NCBI GenBank assembly: GCA_024274875.1
Contig: JAJSAH010000018.1
Span: forward strand, 1-55,146
Direction of reading: 5' to 3'
Source: an archaeon
GTDB lineage: Archaea > Micrarchaeota > Micrarchaeia > CAILAH01
Length of the DNA stretch: 55,146 nt
Both the position numbers and the translations under genes were made by a program. Numbering within the stretch: the first letter of the stretch is position 1; the number at the start of each line of letters is the position of its first letter. The notes beneath the pieces were generated by a model, which saw nothing but the letters and a program-made list of their open reading frames with translations, was not told where the DNA came from and did not search any database. This document shows, piece by piece, positions 40,523-50,642 of this stretch.

Positions 40523-42085
40523 TTAAATCGCTTTGGACATGTATGCGCCTTCAAGCGCATAACCAAGTTTTCTGTAATAATTTCTCACACCAACGCCGCT
40601 TATTACAAGAATTTTGTTTGCATCATACTCCTCCTTAGAGATGCGTTCTGCAACTTTTAGCATGCTCTTGCCAAACCCTTTATGCTGCGGCGATTTTTCA
40701 TTACGCAATCCAATCTTTAACATATCTCCATAGACATGGAGTTCGCGCACGCCCATGCTCTTGCCGGTAATCTCCTTCCTGAATGGATTCCATGGTTTCC
40801 GCAATCTCAAAAATCCAAATAGTATGTTATGCCTGCGGTCCTCATAGCTTATAAAAACTTCTTCTCCTTGCGATGCATCATACTTCCTTACGACTAATTC
40901 TGGATTCAAATCATCTATGCATATGCCTTTCCTCAAAACATTCAATCCAACCTCGCGCAACCTGATCTCATTAGATGAACCTATCCTGCTTTCGACCATC
41001 TCGCGGAGATTGCTTTTCTTAACGCCGTCTTGTATAAGGTATGCTGGAATATCTCTCTGGACTCTCATAACACGCACATAATACGGAAAATGGCGATACG
41101 CGCGCACAATTACATCAGCCGCCTCATCGCTTGAGTATGGCTTCACTAAGCCGTTTTTCCATTCCTCATACAGTTCAGTATTCTTCATTATAAGGAGCGG
41201 ATAAATTTTTAGCATATCTGGCTTGTATTTATCGTTCGAGAACAGCTCTTTAAACATATCCTCATCTTGCTCAGGAGAGGAATAAAGGCCGGGCATCATA
41301 TGGTAGCACACTTTTAGCAACGAATCTTTTGCAAGTTGCGTTGCCTTCCAAACATCTTCCAAACTGTGCCCACGCTTAGTTCTTGCGAGCACTTCTTGAT
41401 TTAATGTTTGCACACCTATCTCTACGCGAGTCGCTCCAAAACTTAGCATATCATTTATATGAGTTTCAAAACACCAATCAGGCCGAGTTTCTATTGTCAG
41501 CCCTATGCACCGATGCGCTGATAACTCATTTTTCTTGATTGCATCACCAACAGATGGTGATTCAAAGCCATTGAGCGCATTATACATCCCCAATACAAAA
41601 TTTTTCTTATATTCAGCGTTCTGCGCAAGAAAAGTGCCGCCTTGTATAATCAACTCGCATTTATCTGTTGGATGCCCTATCTCTTCAAGCTGGGAGATGC
41701 GAGCGGCAACCTGAGAATATGAATCAAACTTGTTCTGTATGCCACGCATTGTGGCAGGCTCAAAACCTGTGTATGAATTAGGGGCATAATCGCCTTTCGG
41801 GCAATATGTGCATCTTCCGTGCGGGCAACTGCTTAGAGACATTATAGCTATATTAACTATGCCGCTTGCGCTGCGCATAGGCCTCTTGCGAAGCAGAGGA
41901 ATTAAATAAGATAAATTCAATTGCCTGGCGCGAGCTACCAACTCAGAATTCCTAATAAATGAACATCCCCTGCGCTTGCAAACTTTGCGCTTGATTCGTT
42001 CAACATCATCCTTGGACATTGAGGAATTTACAGAGTATTCTGCGTGTATCGCTTCGAGCACAGCATCAAGCATTTCTTGCCGCAT
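40523..42085 (-). CDS. elp3: Elp3-family tRNA U34 modification enzyme (radical SAM/acetyltransferase)
   Basis: SSCPHGRCTYCPKG; FDSYSQVAARISQLEEIGHPTDKCELIIQGGTF; GFGKSMLKVAERIS. Confidence 0.95.
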   Translation of the reverse strand: MRQEMLDAVLEAIHAEYSVNSSMSKDDVERIKRKVCKRRGCSFIRNSELVARARQLNLSYLIPLLRKRPMRSASGIVNIAIMSLSSCPHGRCTYCPKGDYAPNSYTGFEPATMRGIQNKFDSYSQVAARISQLEEIGHPTDKCELIIQGGTFLAQNAEYKKNFVLGMYNALNGFESPSVGDAIKKNELSAHRCIGLTIETRPDWCFETHINDMLSFGATRVEIGVQTLNQEVLARTKRGHSLEDVWKATQLAKDSLLKVCYHMMPGLYSSPEQDEDMFKELFSNDKYKPDMLKIYPLLIMKNTELYEEWKNGLVKPYSSDEAADVIVRAYRHFPYYVRVMRVQRDIPAYLIQDGVKKSNLREMVESRIGSSNEIRLREVGLNVLRKGICIDDLNPELVVRKYDASQGEEVFISYEDRRHNILFGFLRLRKPWNPFRKEITGKSMGVRELHVYGDMLKIGLRNEKSPQHKGFGKSMLKVAERISKEEYDANKILVISGVGVRNYYRKLGYALEGAYMSKAI

Positions 42086-42111
42086 ACCTGAAATTTGCGA
42101 ACAACATATTT

Positions 42112-42513
42112 TTAATCATTGCTGACTATCGTTGAAATTATATGACGAGTCCTTGGCCCATCAAACTCGCACAATAATACTCTCTGCCAGGATCCAATCA
42201 TCAACCTCCCATTCCGTACAGGCACTGCCACAGAAGGTCCAAACATTCCTGATAGGAGATGAGCTGAAGCATTATTATCTATCGCATCATGCTTCCATTG
42301 CGCGTCTTGCGGAATAACTGCTTTGAAAAAAGCGATGAAATCCTGCTCAAGATTGGGCTCAAACTCATTAATGATTAATGCGCAAGTGGTATGAGGAGCA
42401 TAAATTAAGCATACGCCATCATCAATCCTCTTGGCACCTGCAATCTCAAACACATGGTCAGTAATGTCATGAATGGAGATGCCACTGCCAGTATTTATAG
42501 TGAAACTATGCAT
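42112..42513 (-). CDS. YjbQ/UPF0047 family protein
   Basis: GVCLIYAPHTTCALIINEFEP; GSWQRVLLCEFDGPRTRHI. Confidence 0.92.
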   Translation of the reverse strand: MHSFTINTGSGISIHDITDHVFEIAGAKRIDDGVCLIYAPHTTCALIINEFEPNLEQDFIAFFKAVIPQDAQWKHDAIDNNASAHLLSGMFGPSVAVPVRNGRLMIGSWQRVLLCEFDGPRTRHIISTIVSND

Positions 42514-42520
42514 GAGAATA

Positions 42521-43747
42521 TTATAAGATGAATTGATATATAGCTAATGCGCCTATGCTAAGAGCAGAAACAAACAAAGATACAAGCATGGCGCGTTTCA
42601 TAATATCATTGCGGCAAGCCAACCCAACAAGAGAATTGGCGGTGATTGTGCCAAGCAGAGAACAGACAACTGCAATTGAGGTTGTTGTTAGGTCGTGCGT
42701 GCCATTTGCATTCATGGAGAGAAGAGATGCGATCGTTGCAATCGTGCTGAAAACTCCTCCTACAAAAGCAACTGCATAGTATCCTGCTGTGGATGTTGAA
42801 ATAACTGTATCAAGAAGCGCAGAAATGATGAGAAAAACTAACGCAAGCTCAACTGCCTTGGTGATTGTAAAAGGATGGTTCATTTTGAGCACTTTTATCT
42901 TTACTTCGCGCGCTGGATTGAAATACTGCGCAATTAAGTGAACTGCTATTACTGCAACAAAATACGGCCACACTTTAAGGAACACTGGAAGCGAAATAAT
43001 GAATATGAAGAGCAAGTTCCTAATAGAACTGGCAGCAATTGCGCTGCTGTACGCTCTATACAATGATTTTTTTATTCTGGTGGCTTCCTCGGATAGAAAG
43101 AAGATCACAGAGGTGCTGTTTATGAGTCCGCCTAAGAACCCCATAACATACAATGGAAGTTTAGGGTAAACACGATGCAAAATAAATGCAAAAAAGCTGA
43201 TCGCCGACACATAATATATCATATTAAAAAACATGTCCAAATTGAAAGTCAAACCATGCAGAGTATATGTTTGCGGAGTGATGGGATAGAGAACGAATAT
43301 GATTATCGCAAACCTTATTATATCGCTCCATTCAGCATCAGTAAGCTTCTGCGTGAATTTTACTGAATATTTCTTTGCGTACAGTATCGAAGTGATTACC
43401 ACCGACAATGCAACCGCTTCAACATAAAAATAATAGGATACAAAAATCCCAATTATAAACACAAGCGGAAATAGAACTAATGTAGTCAATCCGCCAGTAC
43501 GCGTTTCAGATGAAATCCTGTAAAAATAGTATGAAATAAAGAGAATGCATGCAAAAGATATAAGAGGAAAATAAGTTAGGTTTCGATCAAGAACTGACAA
43601 CTCAGCAGAAAGCATCCCTAACAACGCGATGAAAAAAAATGTTCGCGCACCGAACATATGTTGTTTTTTTGCGTACTCCCTCTCTATCCCTACCAATGCG
43701 CCTAACGCACCGGCCAACCCTACTTTTATGAGAAGGTTTAGCATCAT
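42521..43747 (-). CDS. MgtC/SapB-DUF4010 membrane protein
   Basis: LIKVGLAGALGALVGIEREYAKKQHMFGARTFFFIALLGML followed by many TM segments. Confidence 0.85.
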   Translation of the reverse strand: MMLNLLIKVGLAGALGALVGIEREYAKKQHMFGARTFFFIALLGMLSAELSVLDRNLTYFPLISFACILFISYYFYRISSETRTGGLTTLVLFPLVFIIGIFVSYYFYVEAVALSVVITSILYAKKYSVKFTQKLTDAEWSDIIRFAIIIFVLYPITPQTYTLHGLTFNLDMFFNMIYYVSAISFFAFILHRVYPKLPLYVMGFLGGLINSTSVIFFLSEEATRIKKSLYRAYSSAIAASSIRNLLFIFIISLPVFLKVWPYFVAVIAVHLIAQYFNPAREVKIKVLKMNHPFTITKAVELALVFLIISALLDTVISTSTAGYYAVAFVGGVFSTIATIASLLSMNANGTHDLTTTSIAVVCSLLGTITANSLVGLACRNDIMKRAMLVSLFVSALSIGALAIYQFIL

Positions 43748-43755
43748 ATAATTAC

Positions 43756-44526
43756 CTACCTGCTACCCACTGCATCATTAATCGTCTTTGAAAAAGATTC
43801 CACTTTTTGTTTAACATCATCGATGTTCTCAACAACTGTTCCAATCTGTATCATATCAGCGCCTGCTTTGATGATATCGCGAGCCTCATTTAAAGTTCTG
43901 ATGCCGCCCGCAACCATGTAAGGAGATTTAGTCGCCTTTCTAACAGCGCGCACCATCTCCGGAGGAACTGGACCTAACTCACTTGCTGACCCTGCATCTG
44001 TGAAAATCAAGTGATTGCCAGCAAGCTCTCCTGTGAGCGCAAGCGCAGCTGCAAGTTTTGGCTTGTTGCGAGGCATAAGTTTCGCATCGCCTACCCAACC
44101 TACTGTACCGCCTGGCTCAACAACTATGTATGCAGTTGGGATAGATTCAATTCCAAAGGATCTTATGAGCGGCGCTCCAAGCATCTGTGCCTGCCCAAGC
44201 CAATAAGGATTCCTCGAATTAAGCAATGTGAGAAAGTATATTGCATCTGCATATCTAGTAATCGTGCCGACATTTCCCGGAAAAAGTATCATTGGGACAG
44301 AAATATCTTGTTTGATCTGTTTTGCAACCATATCAAGCAATTCGCCCTGAACGCTCGTCGAGCCACCAATCGCTATCATATCCGCTCCAGATTCCGCTGC
44401 GGCGACTCCGGTCTTGATTGCAACTTCAGGAGAAACATAATCAACCGGGTCAATCACAATGGATAGAATCGCCTTTCCTTTATCGATTTTATCCAACAAA
44501 TACTGCTCAACCTTTCCTGGATTCAT
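43756..44526 (-). CDS. Geranylgeranylglyceryl phosphate synthase
   Basis: IDPVDYV, AIGGSTSVQG, ILFPGN, YIVVEPGGTVGWVGDA, VAGGIRT. Confidence 0.92.
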   Translation of the reverse strand: MNPGKVEQYLLDKIDKGKAILSIVIDPVDYVSPEVAIKTGVAAAESGADMIAIGGSTSVQGELLDMVAKQIKQDISVPMILFPGNVGTITRYADAIYFLTLLNSRNPYWLGQAQMLGAPLIRSFGIESIPTAYIVVEPGGTVGWVGDAKLMPRNKPKLAAALALTGELAGNHLIFTDAGSASELGPVPPEMVRAVRKATKSPYMVAGGIRTLNEARDIIKAGADMIQIGTVVENIDDVKQKVESFSKTINDAVGSR

Positions 44527-44573
44527 CCAATCACCAAATATGCAATATATGTTATACAAATAATATTTTAAAA

Positions 44574-45227
44574 TCAGTAATATATTGCATTTATAAGATG
44601 TTCTGATTCGATGCGGTTAAGCAACCGTACTGTATACAGGTAGCGAACTATTGATTCGCTTGCAATCCTCATCAAAAGATGCAACGGCAATTCTGAAAAA
44701 CGATTAACCCTGAACTTAATCCTTATATCGCCTATGGAAGTGAACAATACTGCAACAGAACGCTCAACATCCAGCGCGAACAACTCATCATTCATAGAGC
44801 TCGGTTCATAGCGCTTCGCAAGCGCCGAAATGTCTTTTCCGGTTATTCCAATTGCGCGCGAACTTAACGCGCGCACATACATCACGCGGTCCTTTCCTGC
44901 CGGTATTAAAGATAATTGGCCATTCCTGTCTGCCCTAAGCGCTCTCGAAGACCTTTGCACATACTCTTTCATAGATAGCAAACGATTTTTTCCGTATATT
45001 ACCGCTAAACACGCCTTGCTTAATGTTTTCTCCAAGCCGCTTCTAATTAAAAAGCTCCTGCCAGAAATTTCGTGCCTCTTTGCACTATGAGCTGAATGAC
45101 TCTCAACTGTTGACATTTTGCCCGCAGAACATCCCATTATTGGGCCAGATGCGAGAACTGCAATGAAAGCGAATTTTGCAGGAGCACTGCGTTTCACAGC
45201 AACCTTACATTCTTTTCTCATGCGCAA
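44574..45227 (-). CDS. Hypothetical protein
   Basis: 217-aa ORF, one hydrophobic segment near the N-terminus; start uncertain. Confidence 0.45.
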   Translation of the reverse strand: MRMRKECKVAVKRSAPAKFAFIAVLASGPIMGCSAGKMSTVESHSAHSAKRHEISGRSFLIRSGLEKTLSKACLAVIYGKNRLLSMKEYVQRSSRALRADRNGQLSLIPAGKDRVMYVRALSSRAIGITGKDISALAKRYEPSSMNDELFALDVERSVAVLFTSIGDIRIKFRVNRFSELPLHLLMRIASESIVRYLYTVRLLNRIESEHLINAIYY

Positions 45228-45636
45228 TCAACCTGCTCTTAGGGATTAATGGTTTTAAATATGTTCCTTTTTTGAGAGATATGCCTGCCCCTTTGCCATC
45301 AGTAGTTTTTAAAATAACAAGACCATCGCTGCAACTCTCGCAATTAGTTTGAATAGGAATGTTTGAGTATGCTTTATGCAAATCGCGCATGCCAACATCA
45401 ATAAAATTCTTTGAGGCAAGATGGCCAAACTGCAGAACAAAATTCAAAGATGGTTTTATGCCATACAGAGTGTTCAGCTTCCCAGCAAGCATGCCCTTGC
45501 GCTGCATCCTCCCATAATCAACTTTAAGGATATCTGAGCAGAGTATGTATACATTGTTCTTCCGCTCTTCAACGCAAAACCCCTTAGGAAGCGCAATGCC
45601 AAACCGGTGATTAATAAACTCTACAAACTTACTCAT
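45205..45636 (-). CDS. PUA-domain-like protein
   Basis: Start MSKFVEFINHRFGIALPKGF; RMQRKGMLAGKLN...LQFGHLA; adjacent to a NOP2/Sun methyltransferase. Confidence 0.55.
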   Translation of the reverse strand: MSKFVEFINHRFGIALPKGFCVEERKNNVYILCSDILKVDYGRMQRKGMLAGKLNTLYGIKPSLNFVLQFGHLASKNFIDVGMRDLHKAYSNIPIQTNCESCSDGLVILKTTDGKGAGISLKKGTYLKPLIPKSRLIAHEKRM

Positions 45637-46450
45637 CGTTACTCCCCTTAACAATCTTAGCCACAAAAAATGCTTCATCAAGTTCATAACGCACAACATT
45701 CTCGTTTATATGCGCATCTTGACCGCAACCGCGAGCATAATCAAAAACAATATCTGAGCCAGCATCAGCGATAACGGCATTCGGCCTCTTAGCAAGCAGA
45801 TGCGCTACAACATCCTCATTCTCATCTATGGTTGTTGTGCATGTTGAATATACAAGCACGCCACCATCATCAAGCAAGTCAAATGCGCGCAAAATTAACG
45901 ATGTCTGCAACCTCGCCAAAGAGCGTATGCGATTCTCACTGTGCGAGATGCAACCTTTTCTTGAACCAATGCTGCTGCAAGGCGCATCAACCAAAATCTT
46001 TGTAAATTTAATGCCTGAGGGAAACCGTCGCCCATCATAATTAGTTATGCATGCGTTCAACACGCCTAACCTATCTATATGGCTTCCCAAACTTTTCAAT
46101 CTCATATATGACGAGTCGTTAGCAACTATGACGCCTCTGTTTTGCATGTGCATGCTCATTTGCGTTGTTTTACTGCCTGGAGCTGCCGCCAAATCAAGCA
46201 CGATATCATTAGGTTTTGGCGCAAGAATCATAGCGGGAACCATCGATGAGAGAGATTGTATATAATAATGGCCTAATTGATACTCAATTGTCCTGCCAAG
46301 AGATTTTTCTTCGCGCCCAGACACAGTATACGCGCAATCATACCAAGAAACCTTATCAACCGCGTAGCCCTGCGATTCAAGCGCATCATGCAACTCGCGC
46401 GGTTCTGTGCGCAAACAATTCACTCTGATGCTAACCCTGCTAAAATCCAT
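45629..46450 (-). CDS. NOP2/Sun-family RNA m5C methyltransferase
   Basis: VLDLAAAPGSKTTQMSMHMQNRG, ILVDAPCSSIGS, LVYSTCTTTIDENEDVV. Confidence 0.94.
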   Translation of the reverse strand: MDFSRVSIRVNCLRTEPRELHDALESQGYAVDKVSWYDCAYTVSGREEKSLGRTIEYQLGHYYIQSLSSMVPAMILAPKPNDIVLDLAAAPGSKTTQMSMHMQNRGVIVANDSSYMRLKSLGSHIDRLGVLNACITNYDGRRFPSGIKFTKILVDAPCSSIGSRKGCISHSENRIRSLARLQTSLILRAFDLLDDGGVLVYSTCTTTIDENEDVVAHLLAKRPNAVIADAGSDIVFDYARGCGQDAHINENVVRYELDEAFFVAKIVKGSNDE

Positions 46451-46513
46451 ATGGGAATATGAGGAGCATATAAATAATATATTTTTAATCCATCTATTAT
46501 ATTGAGTTAATAT

Positions 46514-46602
46514 GGACCCGTAGTCGAGTGGTTAAGACGCTCGCCTCACAAGAATTCTGCTGGGAACGCGAGAGATCCCCCGTTCGATCCGGGGCGGGTC
46601 CA
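46514..46602 (+). tRNA. tRNA-Val(CAC) with 16-nt intron (46551..46566)
   Basis: GGACCCG/CGGGTCC acceptor, CTCGC-CTCACAC-GCGAG anticodon arm after removing AGAATTCTGCTGGGAA; BHB central helix CUCA/UGGG with CA^A and AA^C bulges. Confidence 0.92.
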
Positions 46603-46603
46603 C

Positions 46604-47545
46604 TTACCGGCATTCGCCCGAATCCTTAAGGTAGGTTATGAATTCGCGTATGCCTTCCGCAAGAGTCGTGCGGGCTCTAAACCCTAATTCGCGCCTTGCC
46701 TTCTCTGAACTCACAACACGATCATACATAAGCATCTGAACAAACTCATACGGCACCCCCTCTTTCCCTTTTATTCTACGGTACGCATTATACAACGCAA
46801 GGAACGGCCGCGACATAAATCTGTTGATACGAATATATCTTCTTTGGGCGCCAAGAAGATCAGCAACATACTCTACAAGCTCAAGCAAAGTCATTTCATC
46901 ATCGCAATTTATATTGTATACGCCCTCAGCGTTTTTATGAACTGCAAGCAGCATTGCGTTTGACACATCTCGCGCATGAACCATCGGAATATGATTGCTG
47001 CCGTCGCCAAATATTGGCATTCTCCCTTCTCTAATCAATCTGCACGCCATTCCAAACCCTTCGCCAAATCCGCTGCCATATATCATAGATGGCCTAAGTA
47101 TGCACACGTTTCCAAAGTAATTTCTGCATAATAACTCCGCTTCAAACTTGGTACGCGCATATGGAGTATCAGGATTAAGGGGCGTGCTCTCAGTTATGTT
47201 CTGATTATCTAACTTTCCATACACAGAAATTGAACTAACATATAAAAGATTCTTGATGCCCGCCTGCTCGCATCTCTCCAAAAGCGATTTGGTCCCTTCA
47301 ACATTAACATTGTAAAGAGTTGAGTATTTTCCAGACATATCAGTATTAGCTGCTAAATGAACTACCCAATCGCATCCTTTAATTTCATTATAATCAAAAT
47401 CATGCAAACTGCCGCGAACCATTTTACAGCCATCAATATTCACTGAACGGCTCAACGCCACAACATCATAATTGTTTCGCAAAAAAAGAGGCAAAACATG
47501 CCTCCCTAACCTGCCTGTGCCGCCCGTTATGAAAATACTGGTCAT
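46604..47545 (-). CDS. NAD-dependent epimerase/dehydratase (extended SDR)
   Basis: FITGGTGRLGRHVLPLFL, YVSSISVYGKL, TPYARTKFEAE. Confidence 0.93.
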   Translation of the reverse strand: MTSIFITGGTGRLGRHVLPLFLRNNYDVVALSRSVNIDGCKMVRGSLHDFDYNEIKGCDWVVHLAANTDMSGKYSTLYNVNVEGTKSLLERCEQAGIKNLLYVSSISVYGKLDNQNITESTPLNPDTPYARTKFEAELLCRNYFGNVCILRPSMIYGSGFGEGFGMACRLIREGRMPIFGDGSNHIPMVHARDVSNAMLLAVHKNAEGVYNINCDDEMTLLELVEYVADLLGAQRRYIRINRFMSRPFLALYNAYRRIKGKEGVPYEFVQMLMYDRVVSSEKARRELGFRARTTLAEGIREFITYLKDSGECR

Positions 47546-47556
47546 GCGATCACTGT

Positions 47557-48009
47557 CTAATACATGCCTTTGAGCTTGGTTATTGCCATCCTAATTTTAT
47601 CCATGGCGCTGCTGTACCTTTGGTCATATGATTTCAGCATCGCTTCCAAACCTGCGTCATCAGTATCAGAAATAACGAATGAGTATTCCTTATTATTCCT
47701 CTGCAAAATACCTCTCTTCTCAAGCCGCAGCAAATGATATCTCACTGTTTTTTCGCTGCAAATAGTCCCTTTCTTTTCCAGCAAATTCATTATCTCACTT
47801 ACTTGCACGCCCCTGTGTTCTCTTAATTGCATGTCCAACATCACTTCTATCAAATCAATCAAATATTTTCTCGATTCATTAGGGTTTATTAGGCCTAATG
47901 CAAGAGCCAACCATCTAATCAATGATGCACGCGTCAGCGTCACATCAGGAGGAAGCCTCATATCCCTTACAACTAATGTGTTGAGGATGTGCTCTGATTC
48001 AGGAATCAT
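47557..48009 (-). CDS. Winged-HTH transcriptional regulator
   Basis: MNLLEKKGTICSEKTVRYHLLRLEKRGILQRNNKEYSF. Confidence 0.7.
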   Translation of the reverse strand: MIPESEHILNTLVVRDMRLPPDVTLTRASLIRWLALALGLINPNESRKYLIDLIEVMLDMQLREHRGVQVSEIMNLLEKKGTICSEKTVRYHLLRLEKRGILQRNNKEYSFVISDTDDAGLEAMLKSYDQRYSSAMDKIRMAITKLKGMY

Positions 48010-48018
48010 AATATCACA

Positions 48019-49236
48019 TCATACCAAAGATACTTTGCCATTTATATCGCGCACCCTGTTATAATCGCATGATTCGCGCTTCTTCCAAGGGTTAACATAC
48101 ACAAACACTTTCTCGTCATCATCCACGCTAACAACCTTCCCAAGATAATTGCCAGAAGATGAATACACTTCTTTGCCAAGCAAATCTACGCCGCGCACCA
48201 TATCCATTTTCAAATAATGAACCACTTCCATGGACAGCGCGCCAAGCACAATGCTGAATATAAACACATTCACCAACTCGCCAAAGAACATATCAGAAGT
48301 TACCCAGCTTGCAAACGCCCAAATTATATACAGTATGATTGCAGTCAGCACTGAGTAGAACAGCATGCGGAGAGTTGCAAGGTTCTTGGATGCGCGTATA
48401 TTGTCATACAATCTTCCAACATAGATTAAGAACATTGGGGGAACAAAGGAAATCACTAAAGTGCGCAGAGCATAACCTACTGATTCAAGAGCATCGTATG
48501 TTTGGGATGTTTTTATGTACTGGTCTATGCTCATCCACACTGCTAGCACGAATAACGGAAAGGCTATCACATAAGCAATAGTGCTTACCTCTTCTGAACT
48601 GAACTTAAAATGAGATAATGTGTATAGCAACCTATCTTCAATCCCAAATCCTTTTGCAAGAAGATAAACGCCAAGCAATGCAGCTACCGGCCTCCATTCA
48701 AATCCCAAAGAATAACTTATTACCAAGCCGAGAAGAATCAATGCAGGAATACCTATAAAAATTCTGGCAAAGTAAGGTTCCTTCAACTTATCAAGAATGA
48801 GAAGGTATGTCCTCTCAAGCTCCTTGGATTGCTTCATCGAAACCTGCTTTACTGCATCTAATTTCATGCGAGAATTGATTATGGGGAGTATTTGCTCATC
48901 ATCACCGCCATCGCTCACGAATATGCATGATTCGGCAGGAAACTGAAGCAGAACTTTATCTAATTGTGATGAAATCTCCCTGTCAGCGATATAACCTCTT
49001 CCCGGATCGCCTGTGAGCGTAGCTATTTCAACATCCTCGCCTTTACTCCTCATTAAATCATATATCCTTATTGCTTCAAATATGGTGTTGCCGTCAACTT
49101 CCTCAGGGTCCTTGAGCAACAATTTATTGGCGGCGTTCAAATTCATCGATTTGCCTATTATAGGACCGCTTATGCCAACTTTTTCCTTTAAATCTGCATC
49201 CCTGTCAACGCACAACACTAAAATCTTTTTAGGCAT
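48019..49236 (-). CDS. DUF373 family membrane protein
   Basis: MPKKILVLCVDRDADLKEKVGISGPIIGKSMNLNAANKLLLKDPEEVDGNTIFEAIRIYD...VSDGGDDEQILPII plus TM segments. Confidence 0.9.
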   Translation of the reverse strand: MPKKILVLCVDRDADLKEKVGISGPIIGKSMNLNAANKLLLKDPEEVDGNTIFEAIRIYDLMRSKGEDVEIATLTGDPGRGYIADREISSQLDKVLLQFPAESCIFVSDGGDDEQILPIINSRMKLDAVKQVSMKQSKELERTYLLILDKLKEPYFARIFIGIPALILLGLVISYSLGFEWRPVAALLGVYLLAKGFGIEDRLLYTLSHFKFSSEEVSTIAYVIAFPLFVLAVWMSIDQYIKTSQTYDALESVGYALRTLVISFVPPMFLIYVGRLYDNIRASKNLATLRMLFYSVLTAIILYIIWAFASWVTSDMFFGELVNVFIFSIVLGALSMEVVHYLKMDMVRGVDLLGKEVYSSSGNYLGKVVSVDDDEKVFVYVNPWKKRESCDYNRVRDINGKVSLV

Positions 49237-49289
49237 GCTTATGAATGCTCTTATAAAACTTTTAAAGTTAATAATGCCTAAGTGTAATC

Positions 49290-49859
49290 ATGAAAGACGC
49301 TAAATTTCCAGGTGATGAGATCAGCGAAGAAATTGAATATGCCGCGGGGGAGGGTGCATATTCAGAAGATGGTATAGTTAGAGCGGAGCAGTGCGGCTGG
49401 CCCTGCGCAGATGATGGATCGAGAACTATCAGCGTAGAACCTATGTTCTCCACACCAGTGAAGCTTAAAGTTGGGCAGGAGATGTATGGGATAGTAGAAG
49501 ATGTGGGGGATACGCATGCCACAATAACGCTCTCATACGATAAATCAAAAGGAGTAAGGTATGACTTATCAAATGATTATTCTATGCTCAGGATTGAGAA
49601 TGCTAAGCAAAAAGGGCAGTATGTAAAGTATATGAGGGACCTTATCAGAATAGGCGATGTAGTTAAAGTGAAAATATTGAAGTTTGTCAAGGGTGCAATA
49701 GATGTTACAATGAATGGCAAAGGGCTTGGAGTAGTCAAAGCGTTCTGCACGCAGTGCAGGACGCCGATGGCGCTTAAGAATAATAAGTTATACTGCCAAA
49801 AATGCGATAGGAGCGAAACGCGTAAAATTGGCAGCCCGTATTTAGAGGTGATTGATTGA
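49290..49859 (+). CDS. csl4: Exosome complex RNA-binding protein Csl4
   Basis: PGDEISEEIEYAAGEGAYSEDGIVRA; S1-like domain; C-terminal zinc ribbon CTQCRTPM...CQKC. Confidence 0.92.
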   Translation: MKDAKFPGDEISEEIEYAAGEGAYSEDGIVRAEQCGWPCADDGSRTISVEPMFSTPVKLKVGQEMYGIVEDVGDTHATITLSYDKSKGVRYDLSNDYSMLRIENAKQKGQYVKYMRDLIRIGDVVKVKILKFVKGAIDVTMNGKGLGVVKAFCTQCRTPMALKNNKLYCQKCDRSETRKIGSPYLEVID

Positions 49860-50122
49860 AACTGAATTATGTTGTGGATGAAAAAAATCACATAGAAGTG
49901 CAGTTTATTGGAGAGGATTACAGCATACCTGCAATTCTCAAAGATATATTGGCAGATATGAAAGATGTTGAGTTCGTAACATACATTGTTGGCCATCCTA
50001 GCAGAGATCCGCCAAAGCTGGTTCTGAAAACAAACAAAAAAGATGCAAAAGAAATATTTAAAAAAGCTCTTGCAACCGCAATTCAAACGCTTGAAGGTAT
50101 GAAAAATGCGTTCAGCAAGTAG
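49856..50122 (+). CDS. rpoL: DNA-directed RNA polymerase subunit L
   Basis: IGEDYSIPAILKDILADMKDVEFVTYIVGHPSRDPPKLVLKT. Confidence 0.9.
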   Translation: MKLNYVVDEKNHIEVQFIGEDYSIPAILKDILADMKDVEFVTYIVGHPSRDPPKLVLKTNKKDAKEIFKKALATAIQTLEGMKNAFSK

Positions 50123-50642
50123 CAGTAGCTTAAAAAAAGGCATTAGAGTTATTGGGATAGATGAAACTCCGTTCAAAAAGGGAGATGAATTCACAACGCT
50201 CGTGGCAGTCGTTGCAAGGAAGGGCAGGCTGGAGGATGTGATTACATCAAAAGTTCATGTAGATGGCGATGATTCCACAGATAAAATTATACGCATGATT
50301 AGGAAGAAATACCTGAAACAAGGAAAAGTTATAATGATTCACAGCATAACAACCGCAGGCATGAATATTGTAGATATTGAGAGAGTAAGCAAAGAACTTA
50401 ACTGTCCTGTGATAAGCATAACTGAACGGCGCGTGCATGGAAACTTGATTAAGCAGGCCATAGAGAAAAAATTTAAGCATAAGTTAAGTTTGGTTAAGGA
50501 AATGCATAAAATTGGCAAGTATTATGTTTCATACGCTGGCGCAAGCGAAGATGTCGTGCGCAGGCTGGTTAAGGCAATAGGATTCGAACCTATTCGGTTA
50601 GCGCATGTGATTGCAAGAGGGATTAAAAATGGAGATGGATAA
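50106..50642 (+). CDS. DUF99 family protein
   Basis: GIRVIGIDETPFKKGD...TLVAVVARKG; IEPIRLAHVIA-type C-terminus. Confidence 0.88.
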   Translation: MRSASSSSLKKGIRVIGIDETPFKKGDEFTTLVAVVARKGRLEDVITSKVHVDGDDSTDKIIRMIRKKYLKQGKVIMIHSITTAGMNIVDIERVSKELNCPVISITERRVHGNLIKQAIEKKFKHKLSLVKEMHKIGKYYVSYAGASEDVVRRLVKAIGFEPIRLAHVIARGIKNGDG

